Source of the DNA: Acidiferrobacteraceae bacterium
GTDB taxonomy: Bacteria; Pseudomonadota; Gammaproteobacteria; Arenicellales; UBA868
Assembly: GCA_002726415.1 (NCBI GenBank)
Contig: PBSU01000048.1
Coordinates: 1-45,487 of the forward strand
Direction of reading: 5' to 3'
DNA: 45,487 nt
The notes under the pieces were generated by a model. That model made no database searches and had not been told where the DNA came from. It saw only the letters and a program-made list of their open reading frames with translations. Shown here in pieces: positions 9,415 to 18,734 of this stretch. Positions within the stretch are counted from its first letter, which is position 1; the number at the start of each line of letters is the position of its first letter. The translations under genes were made by a program, and so were the position numbers.

Positions 9415-10749
9415 ATGGTAGCTTCTTCGCTCGCAAGCTTAGGTAAGATGACCGAATTGCGCCAGCGCATTCTTTTTGTGCTTGGGGCAATGGTCGTCTT
9501 CCGGATGGGCACGCACATTCCTATCCCCGGGGTTGATCCAGCTGCTGTGGCGGCATTATTCGAACAGACTCGCGGCTCGATAGTAGATATCTTTAATATG
9601 TTCTCAGGTGGTGCACTTGAGCGTCTTTCGCTGTTCGCTTTGGGCGTAATGCCCTATATTTCGGCATCGATCATTATCCAGATGATGACGTCTGTTATCC
9701 CCCAACTGGAAGCGCTGAAAAAAGAAGGGGAGTCAGGCCGCCGCAAGATTACCCAGTACACCCGGTACGGGACCGTGGCCTTAGCGACCTTCCAGGGATT
9801 AGGTATTGCGATTGCTATAGAGGGGCAGCAGGCTGCCGGTGGACCCGTGGTTCTGGTCCCAGGATTGGGCTTTAAGATTACCACCGTAGCGACACTGGTG
9901 ACGGGCACGATGTTTCTGGTGTGGCTCGGCGAACAGATCACCGAGCGGGGCATTGGCAACGGCATCTCGCTTATCATCTTTGGCAGCATTGTCGCCGGCC
10001 TACCCTCTGCTGTGGCAGGCACACTTGAATTGGCCCGCACCGGCGCGTTTACTCCGCTGGGCGTCCTGGCGCTGTTTGTCGGCGCGATTGGAGTCACCGC
10101 AGTCGTCGTCTTTGTCGAAAGAGGGCAGCGGCGGATTACGGTGAATTACGCGAAACGCCAGCAGGGCCGCCGTATGCTGGCCGGGCAGTCCAGCCACTTA
10201 CCACTGAAGCTCAATATGGCCGGGGTAATCCCACCGATCTTCGCATCCAGCATTATCCTTTTCCCGGCCAGCCTGGGTAGCTGGTTTGGTCAGAGCGAAG
10301 GAATGGGCTGGCTCCGTGATATATCGACTACGCTTTCCCCGGGGCAGCCGATCTACACCCTGGTCTATGCCGGGATGATCATCTTTTTCTGTTTTTTCTA
10401 TACGGCACTGGTCTTCAATCCCAAAGAGATTGCAGACAACCTCAAAAAGTCAGGTGCTTTCGTGCCCGGAGTTCGCCCTGGTGTTCAGACTGCAGGGTAT
10501 ATCGACAAGGTCGTGTCCCGCCTGACATTGGCCGGTGCAGCTTATCTGACCGTCGTCTGCCTGATACCTGAGTTTATGATTGTGAAATGGAGCGTTCCGT
10601 TTTACTTCGGAGGGACTTCGCTGCTGATTATTGTGGTGGTCATGATGGACATGATGTCCCAGATTCAGTCTTATCTTATGTCCAGGCAGTATGAGAGCCT
10701 GATGAAGAAGTCATCTCTGGTGGGCGGCATGGGCGGCATGCCCCGCTAG
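9415..10749 (+). CDS. secY: Protein translocase subunit SecY
   Basis: SecY is the channel of the SecYEG translocon, moving unfolded proteins across and into the inner membrane. The ATG at 9415, next to the rplO stop, gives a 444-residue protein like E. coli SecY (443). Landmarks are [13 protein letters not shown] in the first helix and plug region, [17 protein letters not shown] near residue 75, [15 protein letters not shown] in mid-protein, and [20 protein letters not shown] in the cytosolic loop that binds SecA and ribosomes. About ten hydrophobic segments are visible. Its place between rplO and rpmJ is universal in this group. Confidence 0.97.
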   Translation: MVASSLASLGKMTELRQRILFVLGAMVVFRMGTHIPIPGVDPAAVAALFEQTRGSIVDIFNMFSGGALERLSLFALGVMPYISASIIIQMMTSVIPQLEALKKEGESGRRKITQYTRYGTVALATFQGLGIAIAIEGQQAAGGPVVLVPGLGFKITTVATLVTGTMFLVWLGEQITERGIGNGISLIIFGSIVAGLPSAVAGTLELARTGAFTPLGVLALFVGAIGVTAVVVFVERGQRRITVNYAKRQQGRRMLAGQSSHLPLKLNMAGVIPPIFASSIILFPASLGSWFGQSEGMGWLRDISTTLSPGQPIYTLVYAGMIIFFCFFYTALVFNPKEIADNLKKSGAFVPGVRPGVQTAGYIDKVVSRLTLAGAAYLTVVCLIPEFMIVKWSVPFYFGGTSLLIIVVVMMDMMSQIQSYLMSRQYESLMKKSSLVGGMGGMPR

Positions 10750-10770
10750 GCGAATACCAGGAGAACACTA

Positions 10771-10884
10771 ATGAAAGTCCGCGCATCCGTTAAGAAAATG
10801 TGCCGTAACTGCAAGATCATCCGCAGGAATGGAAGTGTTCGCGTGATCTGTGTTAATCCCAGGCACAAGCAGCGCCAGGGCTGA
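10771..10884 (+). CDS. rpmJ: 50S ribosomal protein L36 (zinc-binding form)
   Basis: This 37-codon gene reads [20 protein letters not shown] and then [17 protein letters not shown]. It keeps the full zinc ribbon: Cys11, Cys14, Cys27 and His32. It follows secY by 21 bp, with an AGGAGAACACTA ribosome binding site. L36 stabilises 23S rRNA near the L16 region. No zinc-free paralogue is seen in the window. Confidence 0.97.
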   Translation: MKVRASVKKMCRNCKIIRRNGSVRVICVNPRHKQRQG

Positions 10885-10930
10885 GTAAAACTAAACACAG
10901 CTTTGCAACCAACAGCAAGAGGCAAGAATA

Positions 10931-11287
10931 TTGGCACGTATATCAGGCATTAACCTACCGGCGAACAAGCACGTCGAAATCGCCTTGACCGCGGTTTACG
11001 GCATAGGCCGGGTGACAGCGCAGAAGGTCTGTGATCAGGCCGGGGTTGCGCGGAACACCAAGGTGCATGATCTTTCTGAAGATGATGCTGACCGGTTACG
11101 CTCACAGGTTGCCTCGATTCCAGTCGAGGGCGACCTGCGGCGAGAAGTATCAATGAATATCAAGCGGTTGATGGACATGGGCAGTTATCGTGGGATGCGA
11201 CACCGTCGCGGTCTGCCGGTGAGGGGTCAGCGTACCTCAACCAACGCACGCACGCGCAAAGGACCCAAGCGCCCCATTCGGAAATAA
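10931..11287 (+). CDS. rpsM: 30S ribosomal protein S13
   Basis: S13 contacts P-site tRNA and bridges to the 50S. The 118-residue product starts at a TTG (10931): the canonical N-terminus [18 protein letters not shown] begins with the second codon and no ATG or GTG lies nearby in frame. The preceding AAGAGGCAAGAATA contains a usable Shine-Dalgarno. The C-terminus [20 protein letters not shown] is typical. It begins the alpha-operon block. Confidence 0.96.
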   Translation: MARISGINLPANKHVEIALTAVYGIGRVTAQKVCDQAGVARNTKVHDLSEDDADRLRSQVASIPVEGDLRREVSMNIKRLMDMGSYRGMRHRRGLPVRGQRTSTNARTRKGPKRPIRK

Positions 11288-11304
11288 GCAGCAGGAACTG
11301 ATTA

Positions 11305-11700
11305 ATGGCCAAGGCACAGACCAAGAGACGCACCAAAGCAAAAGTTCGCAAGAACGTGCTGGAAGGAGTCGCCCATATCCATGCAACTTTTAACAACACG
11401 ATCATCACCATTACCGATCGGCACGGCAATGCCCTGGCGTGGGCCACATCCGGTGGCGCAGGATTCCGGGGTAGTCGTAAGAGTACTCCCTTTGCGGCCC
11501 AGGTTGCAGCCGAAACAGCAGGGCGCACCGCACAGGAATTTGGAATGAAACAGCTTGATGTCAAGATCAAAGGGCCAGGACCGGGTCGGGATTCATCGGT
11601 TCGAGCGCTCAATAACTTGGGTTTCGAGATTAGTTCGATTACTGATGTGACCCCTGTCCCGCATAACGGTTGCCGCCCGCCTAAGCGCCGGCGCGTCTGA
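11305..11700 (+). CDS. rpsK: 30S ribosomal protein S11
   Basis: S11 is part of the 30S platform beside the E-site mRNA path. The 131-residue product shows [20 protein letters not shown] at about residues 22-41 and the C-terminal signature [20 protein letters not shown]. It lies 17 bp after rpsM and 16 bp before rpsD. Confidence 0.97.
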   Translation: MAKAQTKRRTKAKVRKNVLEGVAHIHATFNNTIITITDRHGNALAWATSGGAGFRGSRKSTPFAAQVAAETAGRTAQEFGMKQLDVKIKGPGPGRDSSVRALNNLGFEISSITDVTPVPHNGCRPPKRRRV

Positions 11701-11716
11701 CGAGAAGAGAAAAGAT

Positions 11717-12340
11717 ATGGCCAGATACCGAGGACCAACCTGTAAGCTCGCCCGCCGTGCAGGCACCGATTTGTTCCTGAAGAGTCCCGTTCGGGCGTTG
11801 GACTCCAAATGTAAATTCGATCGTCCACCGGGATTCAAAGCAGGCGCACGGCGTCCCCGCGTAACGGTCTACGGGACGCAACTTCGGGAGAAGCAGAAAT
11901 TGCGGCACATGTACGGGCTCATGGAAAAGCAGTTCCATAGTTATTATCTTGCAGCGGCCCGCAGCAAGGGCTCCACCGGTGAGAAGTTGTTGCAGCTGCT
12001 GGAATCACGACTTGACAGTGTGGTCTATCGTATGGGATTCGGCATTACCCGGGCAGAGGCACGTCAGTTGGTGGGCCATAATGCTGTTTTGGTAAACGGG
12101 TCGAAAGCGAATATCGCCTCTTACCAGGTCAAGCCGGGTGACGAGATCACTGTACGGGAGCGATGCCGAAGCCAGTTGCGAATCAAATCAGCACTGGAGA
12201 TTGCCGAACAGTTGGGATTCGTTCCATGGGTTGATGTGGACACGAAAGCTTTCAAAGGTATTTTTAAAGCCATGCCTGATCGTGCCGAGCTGTCCCAGGA
12301 GATAGACGAGTCGCTCGTTGTCGCCCTGTATTCCAAGTAA
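11717..12340 (+). CDS. rpsD: 30S ribosomal protein S4
   Basis: S4 is a primary 16S rRNA binder, an accuracy protein, and in E. coli the repressor of the alpha operon. The 207-residue product begins [20 protein letters not shown] and has the S4 RNA-binding domain ([20 protein letters not shown] and then [10 protein letters not shown]). The N-terminal region lacks the four-Cys zinc finger, as in E. coli. It is followed by an 87 bp gap before rpoA. Confidence 0.97.
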   Translation: MARYRGPTCKLARRAGTDLFLKSPVRALDSKCKFDRPPGFKAGARRPRVTVYGTQLREKQKLRHMYGLMEKQFHSYYLAAARSKGSTGEKLLQLLESRLDSVVYRMGFGITRAEARQLVGHNAVLVNGSKANIASYQVKPGDEITVRERCRSQLRIKSALEIAEQLGFVPWVDVDTKAFKGIFKAMPDRAELSQEIDESLVVALYSK

Positions 12341-12427
12341 GCAGCATAACCCACGTACGCTACAGTTCCGATCGCTTGATCTTGTTACTGAAACCGAAAT
12401 ACGCCACCTTCCAGAGGTAAGCATTCA

Positions 12428-13429
12428 ATGCCCCAGACCAGAGAAGAATTTCTCAAGCCAACCGTGATCAATGTTGATACGGTCGACGACACTCGCGCCC
12501 GCGTCACCCTGGAACCCCTGGAGAGAGGGTTCGGCTACACGTTAGGGAACGCACTGCGCCGGATTCTGTTGTCATCCATGCGTGGTGCTGCAGTCACAGA
12601 AGTACGAATTGACGGCATCAGTCATGAGTACTCAGCGGTCCCCGGCGCCCAGGAAGATGTGATTGCGATCCTCCTCAACCTCAAGAATCTTGCCGTGCGG
12701 ATGCATAACCGGGATGAAGCGGTCCTGCGGGTCTTTAAGAAAGGGCCCGGACCGGTGACTGCGGGAGATATACAACTGGATCATGATGTTGAGGTGGTCA
12801 ATCCGGATCACCTGCTGGCGAATCTGTCGGCGGACGGTGAGTTGAATATGGAGATTACGGTCAGTACCGGGCGGGGCTATCAGGTAGTTGACCCGGATGC
12901 GGATAATGCTGAAACGCGTGGCGTGGGGATATTGCGCCTCGACGCCTCTTATAGCCCCATTCGCAGGGTTTCATACACGGTCGAGAATGCCCGTGTTGAA
13001 CAACGGACCGATCTGGATAAACTGGTCATGGAGATCGAGACAAATGGCACCATCGATCCCGAAGATGCGGTGCGCCGTGCCGCTACTATTCTGCATGAGC
13101 AGATCTCAGTCTTTGTGCGACTGAAAGAATCTGAGCACACCGATGCAGAAATACTCGAGGAGAAGATTGATCCAGTATTGTTACGCTCAGTGGATGACCT
13201 GGAGCTGACTGTCCGTTCTGCTAATTGTCTCAAGGCTGAGAATATCTACTATATCGGTGACCTGATCCAACGGACTGAGGTTGAGTTGCTTAAAACACCA
13301 AACCTCGGTAAGAAGTCACTAACGGAGATCAAGGACGTGCTTGCAACCCGCGGTCTATCGCTGGGAGTCAAGCTCGAGAACTGGCCGCCCGCGTCCCTGC
13401 AACGGGAAAAGCGCGAGAGCCTGCACTGA
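12428..13429 (+). CDS. rpoA: DNA-directed RNA polymerase subunit alpha
   Basis: The alpha subunit dimerises to nucleate RNA polymerase assembly and contacts UP elements and activators through its C-terminal domain. The 333-residue product has the N-terminal dimerisation domain ([20 protein letters not shown] at about residues 36-55) and a C-terminal domain of two helix-hairpin-helix turns ([20 protein letters not shown], then [17 protein letters not shown]). E. coli RpoA has 329 residues. Position between rpsD and rplQ is conserved. Confidence 0.97.
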   Translation: MPQTREEFLKPTVINVDTVDDTRARVTLEPLERGFGYTLGNALRRILLSSMRGAAVTEVRIDGISHEYSAVPGAQEDVIAILLNLKNLAVRMHNRDEAVLRVFKKGPGPVTAGDIQLDHDVEVVNPDHLLANLSADGELNMEITVSTGRGYQVVDPDADNAETRGVGILRLDASYSPIRRVSYTVENARVEQRTDLDKLVMEIETNGTIDPEDAVRRAATILHEQISVFVRLKESEHTDAEILEEKIDPVLLRSVDDLELTVRSANCLKAENIYYIGDLIQRTEVELLKTPNLGKKSLTEIKDVLATRGLSLGVKLENWPPASLQREKRESLH

Positions 13430-13450
13430 ACCCATTTCGGAGAGACGGTT

Positions 13451-13831
13451 ATGCGTCATCAGAAAACCGGCCGCCAACTTGGCCGTGATTCAAGCCACCG
13501 TAAGGCCATGTTCGCGAATATGGCCGTATCGCTGTTCACCCACGAACAGATTCGCACCACCTTGCCCAAGGCAAAGGAACTACGTCGGGTTGCCGAACCA
13601 CTGATTACCTTGGCGAAGTCCCCTACCGTCGCGAACCGGCGCCTGGCCTATGCGCGTCTGCGCGATCGGGAAGCCGTCAGCAAGCTTTTCGATACCCTGG
13701 GACCTCGTTTTCAGGAAAGAGCCGGAGGCTACACGAGGATTCTCAAGTGTGGGTTGCGTTCCGGCGATAATGCGCCAATGGCTTACGTGCAGTTGCTTGA
13801 CCAGCCGGATTCAGAAGAATCAGACGAATAG
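13451..13831 (+). CDS. rplQ: 50S ribosomal protein L17
   Basis: L17 is an early-assembly 50S protein near the tunnel exit. The 126-residue product begins [20 protein letters not shown] and contains [20 protein letters not shown], the family signature. GGAGAGACGGTT precedes the ATG. It is the last gene of the ribosomal block and is followed after 21 bp by a strong intrinsic terminator. Confidence 0.97.
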   Translation: MRHQKTGRQLGRDSSHRKAMFANMAVSLFTHEQIRTTLPKAKELRRVAEPLITLAKSPTVANRRLAYARLRDREAVSKLFDTLGPRFQERAGGYTRILKCGLRSGDNAPMAYVQLLDQPDSEESDE

Positions 13832-13852
13832 TTAGGCTCAAGGCCTGACCGT

Positions 13853-13886
13853 CGAAAAAGCCCTGCCTGCTGGCGGGGTTTTTTCG
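13853..13886 (+). terminator. Intrinsic terminator of the S10-spc-alpha block
   Basis: A 15-bp stem (13853-13867 pairing with 13872-13886, with two G-T wobbles) closes a 4-base loop, and its 3' arm contains six consecutive T residues. It lies 21 bp after the rplQ stop. The A-run on the 5' arm means it could also work for the minus-strand feo operon, although feoC ends 34 bp further right. Confidence 0.85.
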
Positions 13887-13919
13887 GCCAGCGCCAAAAA
13901 AGCGTGATCACGGCTCAGG

Positions 13920-14180
13920 TTAACACTTTGGGCAAGATAGACTTTTGGCTGAGGTCCGACCTTCTATCCAGTGGTATATCTCGGTGGTTTCTTGTGCGCA
14001 CTGGTTACACCCCACACCGCAGCGCTGGGTTATGCGCTCGACGCTGACGAAACCCCGGTCGAGCCACAGCCTTAACATGCCGCGCACGGCCTGCGCATCG
14101 GCTTCAACGTGAAGCGCGATATCCTCCAGGCTGGCGCAACCGCGGCGGATAAGGTAGCCCCGGATCTGTGTCAGCATCAT
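13920..14180 (-). CDS. feoC: FeoC-like [Fe-S]-dependent winged-helix protein
   Basis: FeoC is a small winged-helix partner of the FeoB ferrous iron transporter. The ATG at 14180, 13 bases after the feoB stop, gives about 86 residues. A TTG at 14216 inside feoB is possible but less likely. Residues 1-55 form a helix-turn-helix (LTQIRGYLIRRGCASLEDIA, then MLRLWLDRGFVSVERI). A cysteine cluster follows: CGVGCNQC, and CPKC at the extreme C-terminus, giving five Cys that could hold an Fe-S cluster. It is the last gene of feoABC. Its function as iron or oxygen sensor is inferred from family knowledge. Confidence 0.8.
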   Translation of the reverse strand: MMLTQIRGYLIRRGCASLEDIALHVEADAQAVRGMLRLWLDRGFVSVERITQRCGVGCNQCAQETTEIYHWIEGRTSAKSLSCPKC

Positions 14181-14193
14181 GGCTGTGGTCGGG

Positions 14194-16506
14194 TCAGTGG
14201 CATTCTCGCGTAACAACGGTATTTTGAGGACTAGCCACAGCCTTGTCCCAATGGTTTCGTTGCCCCTGGCGCCTTAGCAGCGCTAACGTGGCAGGGATCG
14301 CGAGTAGCACGAAAGCGATCCAGAGTAATGAACGCATCGGGTGGGCGTTGAACGTGGCGGCCTGATAGAAAAATGTGGCAGCGCCATAGGCAATGCCGGT
14401 GGTCCAGGCTGCGGTAAACATGGCCCAGGCTGCCCCCGTCTCGCGATACACAGCGCCGATCATGGCGGCACAGGGAAAGTAGAGCAAAATGAAAAGCAGG
14501 TAGGCGAAGGCACCGGCACGGCCATCGAAACGTGCCGCCATTGCGCCGAAGACCCTTTCTTCTACCTGCAGGTCGTTTGCGGCGATGGTCGTATCGCCAT
14601 GGATAGCACCGATACCCAACGGATCCAACAGGGCGCCGGCGAGTCCGGCAAGATTCTCCGGGATAGTGGCGCCAGCCTGCCGAAGGGCGCGACCAAGATC
14701 GAAAGGTAAGTCTGCTGTGCTTTTTTCCTCGGGCGCACCCAACGCGCCATACACATGATCCAGCGTGCCGACTACGGCCTCTTTTGCGAGAATTCCGGTA
14801 AAAATACCCACTGTCGCTGGCCAGTTCTCTTTTTCCAACCCCATAGGTGAGAACAGCGGAGTCAGAGCGCGGCTAGCGGTCCCCAGCACCGATTCCGATA
14901 TGGGGCGTTCGCCAAAGGTGCCATCGGTGCCGACGGACTGCAGGACATTTAATACCAGCACCATGGCGATAATGACCCGGCCAGCGCCGCGCACGAAGAC
15001 GCGTAAGCGGTCCCAGGTTCTCAGGAGCATGCCTCGAAGGGTTGGGAGATGATACGGTGGCAGCTCCATAACAAAGCTCTCAGCGTCACCGGGAAGCAGT
15101 GTCTGCCGCAGCGCATAGCCCGTGGCGATAGCGGCGCCAATACCGATCAGGTAGAGCAGAAAGACAATACTCCCTCCTGTTGCTGGAAAAAATGCGGCTG
15201 TGAACAGAACGTACACCGGAAGTCGGGCACCGCAGGACATAAAGGGTGACATCAGGGTTGCCAGTCTACGATCAGTGGGGTCTTCTAGGGTTCGGGTCGC
15301 CATGACCGCCGGCACGTTGCATCCGAAACCGACGATCAAGGGCACGATTGCTTTGCCAGGAAGGCCGACACGCCGCATGAATCGTTCCATCACGAAAGCG
15401 GCCCGCGCGATATAGCCCGAATCTTCAATCGCAGACAAGAACAGATAGAGGCACCCCACAATGGGAATGAAGGTTGCGACTACTTGCAGGCCACCACCTG
15501 CACCATTTGCGCAGAGTATGATCAGCCACTCTGGCAGGGCGAGTGTCCTCATCAAGTGAGCCAGGCCATCTACAAAAATCGCACCCGCAAAGCCGTCGAA
15601 GAAATCAATGAAGGCGCTACCGATGTGGATTGTGAAGATGAACATCAGATACATGACGAGCAAAAACAACGGTATTCCAGTGAATCGACCCAGCGCCACC
15701 CGATCGATGGTGTCAGTCAGTGATCGTCCGAGGCGGTTACGTTGACGTATGGCGGCCCTGCTTAACTCGTGCGCCAGATCGTAACGGGCATCTGCGACAT
15801 GAAGATCGAGCTCCAGATCTCCCTGGGTTTTCAGTTCTTTTCGTAAACTCTGTGCCAGTTCCAAAGCATCTGTGGGTAGATCTTGGGGTAGGGCTCGTTC
15901 TTCGAGCAGGCTGACCCACTGCCAGCGTGCGATCTGCTTATTGTTTTCACTGAGCGCAAGAGTCTCAAGGGCCTGTCCAATGTGGGGGCCGTAATCTACT
16001 GCGAGCGGGCCTGGCAGCTGGCGGGCAGCCAGGTGTAAGGCCGTTTTGAGACTTGCCATGCCTTCTCCGGTGACAGCGCAGACCGGGATCACGGGGCAAC
16101 CGATTTTTTGAGCCAAGGTATCCGTGTCGAGATGAAGTCCGTTTCGCCGGGCCACATCAATCATATTGAGCGCAATAACCTGTGGTATCCCGGTCTCGCG
16201 AAGTTGTACCGAGAGATAAAGGTTTCGTTCGAGATTTGAGGCATCCACAACGTTGATAAACACATCAGCTGAAGCGGACAGCAGATAGTTCTTGGCGATC
16301 TGTTCGTCCGGTGAGGCCACATCCAGGGAATAGATGCCTGGTAGATCGATGACGCTGATCTTCTCGCCCTGCAGGGTAAGGCGTCCTTCCTTTTTCTCTA
16401 CCGTGACCCCCGGCCAGTTTCCGGTACGTTGTCGTACACCAGCAAGCGCATTAAAAAGTGTGGTTTTGCCGCAATTGGGGTTCCCCGCAAGCGCTACGGT
16501 TAGCAC
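14194..16506 (-). CDS. feoB: Ferrous iron transport protein B
   Basis: FeoB imports Fe(II) across the inner membrane, driven or gated by a cytosolic G domain. The 770-residue product begins with a GTG and has the G1 motif GNPNCGKTT (residues 8-16), G3 DLPG, and G4 NMID, then a helical spacer and a polytopic membrane domain from about residue 280 with the gate motifs GCNVPAVMATRTLED and SPFMSCGARLPVY. The C-terminal membrane helices are followed by a short tail. Length is normal (E. coli 773). It overlaps feoA by 7 bp. Confidence 0.96.
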   Translation of the reverse strand: MLTVALAGNPNCGKTTLFNALAGVRQRTGNWPGVTVEKKEGRLTLQGEKISVIDLPGIYSLDVASPDEQIAKNYLLSASADVFINVVDASNLERNLYLSVQLRETGIPQVIALNMIDVARRNGLHLDTDTLAQKIGCPVIPVCAVTGEGMASLKTALHLAARQLPGPLAVDYGPHIGQALETLALSENNKQIARWQWVSLLEERALPQDLPTDALELAQSLRKELKTQGDLELDLHVADARYDLAHELSRAAIRQRNRLGRSLTDTIDRVALGRFTGIPLFLLVMYLMFIFTIHIGSAFIDFFDGFAGAIFVDGLAHLMRTLALPEWLIILCANGAGGGLQVVATFIPIVGCLYLFLSAIEDSGYIARAAFVMERFMRRVGLPGKAIVPLIVGFGCNVPAVMATRTLEDPTDRRLATLMSPFMSCGARLPVYVLFTAAFFPATGGSIVFLLYLIGIGAAIATGYALRQTLLPGDAESFVMELPPYHLPTLRGMLLRTWDRLRVFVRGAGRVIIAMVLVLNVLQSVGTDGTFGERPISESVLGTASRALTPLFSPMGLEKENWPATVGIFTGILAKEAVVGTLDHVYGALGAPEEKSTADLPFDLGRALRQAGATIPENLAGLAGALLDPLGIGAIHGDTTIAANDLQVEERVFGAMAARFDGRAGAFAYLLFILLYFPCAAMIGAVYRETGAAWAMFTAAWTTGIAYGAATFFYQAATFNAHPMRSLLWIAFVLLAIPATLALLRRQGQRNHWDKAVASPQNTVVTRECH

Positions 16507-16781
16507 GGTACAAGATTCCCGCCCGCAGCCACAGCAGGTTGGGGCGCGCCGTCGGGGGGCTGGATAATCAGGGTTGCCGCAATATCCGGGCCTATAGCCA
16601 GGCGGCCGCCATCGAGACTCAGCACAGCGGCCTGGCCCCGTTTATGCAGGATCGTAAACTCACTGCCTGGGCGCACGCCCAGGGCGAGGAGGTGCTTAAT
16701 CTGTTCTCTGGGTGCATCAATCCTGCTGATTCTCGCCCGGAGACCAGGGGGGCAGTCGCTGACGGTGGCGTGTGGGGGCAT
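16500..16781 (-). CDS. feoA: Ferrous iron transport protein A
   Basis: FeoA is a small SH3-like cytosolic protein needed for FeoB activity. I place the start at the ATG at 16781 (MPPHATVSDCPPGLRARISR, 93 residues) because it gives a normal FeoA N-terminus. An upstream in-frame start at 16859 would add 26 atypical residues. Core motifs are HLLALGVRPGSEFTIL and GGRLAIGPDIAATLII. The C-terminal tail is Ala/Pro-rich. The stop overlaps the feoB GTG. No convincing Fur box was found upstream. Confidence 0.88.
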   Translation of the reverse strand: MPPHATVSDCPPGLRARISRIDAPREQIKHLLALGVRPGSEFTILHKRGQAAVLSLDGGRLAIGPDIAATLIIQPPDGAPQPAVAAGGNLVPC

Positions 16782-17102
16782 CGGGGAGATTCTGTGTGAA
16801 AAATACAAATAGGAATGGTTCGCAGTCGCAAGTATGATGGCGGGATACTGAAGCGTCAATATGCATTAAGGTTTGTGGCCGCGCTAGATTGGATTCGTCA
16901 TCACTTTATTGATCCCAATCAAACTTAAGAGCGTGCCAGTGGGTCGGCAAGAGGGGATTCGGACGATCAAATGCTAATCGGGGCCACGGCGTACCGTGAA
17001 AACCGTGGCCGTTGTATTTTCATGCGGCCAGGCGTGAGAGAGATGCTGATATATTTCCCTTATTGTACGTAAGCTCCCGGGCCGCTTTAGCAGGAATAAA
17101 CT
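16782..17102. other. Divergent intergenic region feoA/ampD (321 bp)
   Basis: No gene is supported here. It must contain the leftward feoABC promoter and the rightward ampD promoter, but I could not assign clear -35/-10 pairs. I looked for a 19-bp Fur palindrome upstream of feoA and saw only weak partial matches. The one clear element is the inverted repeat listed separately at 16982-17010. Confidence 0.5.
16982..17010. repeat. Perfect 8-bp inverted repeat between feoA and ampD
   Basis: GGCCACGG (16982-16989) is repeated in inverted orientation as CCGTGGCC (17003-17010) around a 13-base spacer. The right arm is followed by GTTGTATTTT, so the plus-strand RNA could form a weak terminator-like hairpin. 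It lies about 90 bp upstream of ampD and could instead be an operator. Function unknown. Confidence 0.45.
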
Positions 17103-17669
17103 ATGAATGATGCCCCTTGCGTCATAGATCCTGAAACCGGCTTTGTTTCCGGAATTGCGTGCCTGTGTTCCCCACATTGTGATGACCGGCCAGTTGCTGG
17201 CGAGATCAGTTTGCTGGTGGTGCACGCCATCAGTTTGCCGCCCGGTGAATTTGGCACCTCAGCTATTCATGACCTTTTTCTCGGATGCCTTGATCCCACG
17301 GCACACCCGTACTTCAGGGATATCTCCATGGCGAAGGTATCCACCCACTTTCTGATCGACCGGCTGGGAAAACTGACTCAGTTTGTGCCCGTTACCCGCA
17401 GGGCGTGGCACGCAGGTGCCTCCTATTTTGAGGGCCGCGATAAGGTCAATGATTTTTCGGTTGGCATTGAACTTGTCGGCTCGGATGAGTCCGCCTTCAC
17501 CGATGCACAGTACGATCGCCTCGTTTCGTTAACTAAGGCTTTGCAGTCTGCCTGGCCGGCGATCGACTCAAGCCGTATTGTGGGTCATAGCGATATCTCC
17601 CCCGGGCGCAAGACTGATCCAGGCCCTCATTTTGACTGGGCACGGTATCAACGCTTACTGGCGACCTGA
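17103..17669 (+). CDS. ampD: 1,6-anhydro-N-acetylmuramyl-L-alanine amidase AmpD
   Basis: AmpD is a cytosolic zinc amidase that removes the peptide from 1,6-anhydroMurNAc in cell-wall recycling. In many gammaproteobacteria its loss derepresses ampC. The 188-residue product keeps the expected ligands: His41 (LVVHAISLPPGEFG), His162 (GHSDISPGRKTDPGPHFDW) and Asp172, with Glu123 and Lys170 as the catalytic pair by comparison with the Citrobacter enzyme (His34, Glu116, His154, Lys162, Asp164). The usual HNISLPP has Ala instead of Asn. The 3' end overlaps the convergent ureohydrolase-like gene by 15 bp. Confidence 0.93.
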   Translation: MNDAPCVIDPETGFVSGIACLCSPHCDDRPVAGEISLLVVHAISLPPGEFGTSAIHDLFLGCLDPTAHPYFRDISMAKVSTHFLIDRLGKLTQFVPVTRRAWHAGASYFEGRDKVNDFSVGIELVGSDESAFTDAQYDRLVSLTKALQSAWPAIDSSRIVGHSDISPGRKTDPGPHFDWARYQRLLAT

Positions 17670-18710
17670 CAGGGCCAGACCCGCGATAAGGAAAGCAATC
17701 ACATAGACGATCAGACGGTATGTCACCATGGACCCCGGCGGGATACAGATAAAGGACATGCCGGTCAATCCGCGTTTGCCGATCTCATGGGACAAACGGA
17801 TGATCTCATAGTCCGTCATCCCCATGGGCTCAGCCAGTTCCCCCAGGATATCTCCAGGCGCTGGCCCAGCTCCGCCCAGGATGTCCATATCGAAGTGCAC
17901 GTAGACAGCCTCAGTTCCGTCATAGGCATGCCTTAGTTCATTACAGACGCCGTCGATGCCAAGCTCCGTGCGCACTTTCCACATCGGGTAAAAATGCGCC
18001 CCTTTATTGAGGTAATCCCGGACAGTTTCAGCCTGTTCTAGCATACCCCGCTCACCGATCTCAACCAGGTTCGAGATAGAGAAGTTAGAGAAACTGCTAT
18101 AGGTTTTGGCTTTCCAGTTGCCACTGCCGGCGATGCGTTCATCATTCGTCAGGTAATCAAGTGGCCGTGAATCCCAATGAGTATCTGTGCTGATCATGCC
18201 TACCTTGCCCGCGCACCTCTCGGCGATTGGTTTGGCGATGGCATATGAACTACAGGGGCTGTTCTGACCAATGACGATTGGAATAGCGTCTGCCTCCAAC
18301 GCTCGGTTGACGAGCTCTTCAACCGCCGCCTGTGCTCTGAGAATATTCTCAGCAGTAGGATCCATGTTGGACTCTGACGGAATATCGGCGTCACCCATGT
18401 CGATGACCCTGAGTTTTTCAAAGATATCCATATCCAACTCTTGGATATATCCGCTGGGGTAGCGCGCCGACTGTTGTCGAACCCGCATCGGGGCAGCAAG
18501 CCATTCAGATTTTTCGACTCCCGCATATTTACCACTGGCTCCGGCCACATAGGGCGCACCGATAATCGCGACGTCGGCCCCGGCAATTTCTTCGGCAGTG
18601 CGCGCGTAGGGAACCCCCATAAACGTAGGTGTCTGCGCGTTGATCATGGGCAAAGAGGCGCTGTCAATATCCGTATACCGGCCCATACCCTCCCAAGGGA
18701 GTTTAGTCAT
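17655..18710 (-). CDS. Ureohydrolase (arginase/agmatinase) homologue with an altered metal site
   Basis: Ureohydrolases hydrolyse guanidino groups to urea and an amine using two Mn or Ni ions. This 351-residue protein has the overall fold signals: TPTFMGVPYA, VAIIGAPY, STDTHWD (Asp176, His178, Asp180) and VHFDMD (Asp274, Asp276). The first motif, normally GGDHS, reads IGQNS, so the His ligand appears replaced by Asn150. The HG-containing substrate loop is also replaced. The final hydrophobic stretch aligns with the normal C-terminal helix and is probably not a membrane anchor. It is the last gene of a minus-strand operon, 24 bp after the M24 gene. The substrate is unknown, and it could be a one-metal or non-hydrolytic member. 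Confidence 0.75.
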   Translation of the reverse strand: MTKLPWEGMGRYTDIDSASLPMINAQTPTFMGVPYARTAEEIAGADVAIIGAPYVAGASGKYAGVEKSEWLAAPMRVRQQSARYPSGYIQELDMDIFEKLRVIDMGDADIPSESNMDPTAENILRAQAAVEELVNRALEADAIPIVIGQNSPCSSYAIAKPIAERCAGKVGMISTDTHWDSRPLDYLTNDERIAGSGNWKAKTYSSFSNFSISNLVEIGERGMLEQAETVRDYLNKGAHFYPMWKVRTELGIDGVCNELRHAYDGTEAVYVHFDMDILGGAGPAPGDILGELAEPMGMTDYEIIRLSHEIGKRGLTGMSFICIPPGSMVTYRLIVYVIAFLIAGLALSGRQ

Positions 18711-18734
18711 CGCCCCTGTCCTCCAGAGTTCTAT

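Noticed and set aside
16782-16870. Fur box upstream of feoA
   Set aside because: Only weak partial similarity to the 19-bp Fur palindrome was seen; not enough to report.
17690-17760. Transmembrane anchor at the C-terminus of the ureohydrolase-like protein
   Set aside because: The hydrophobic stretch aligns with the standard C-terminal helix of the family.
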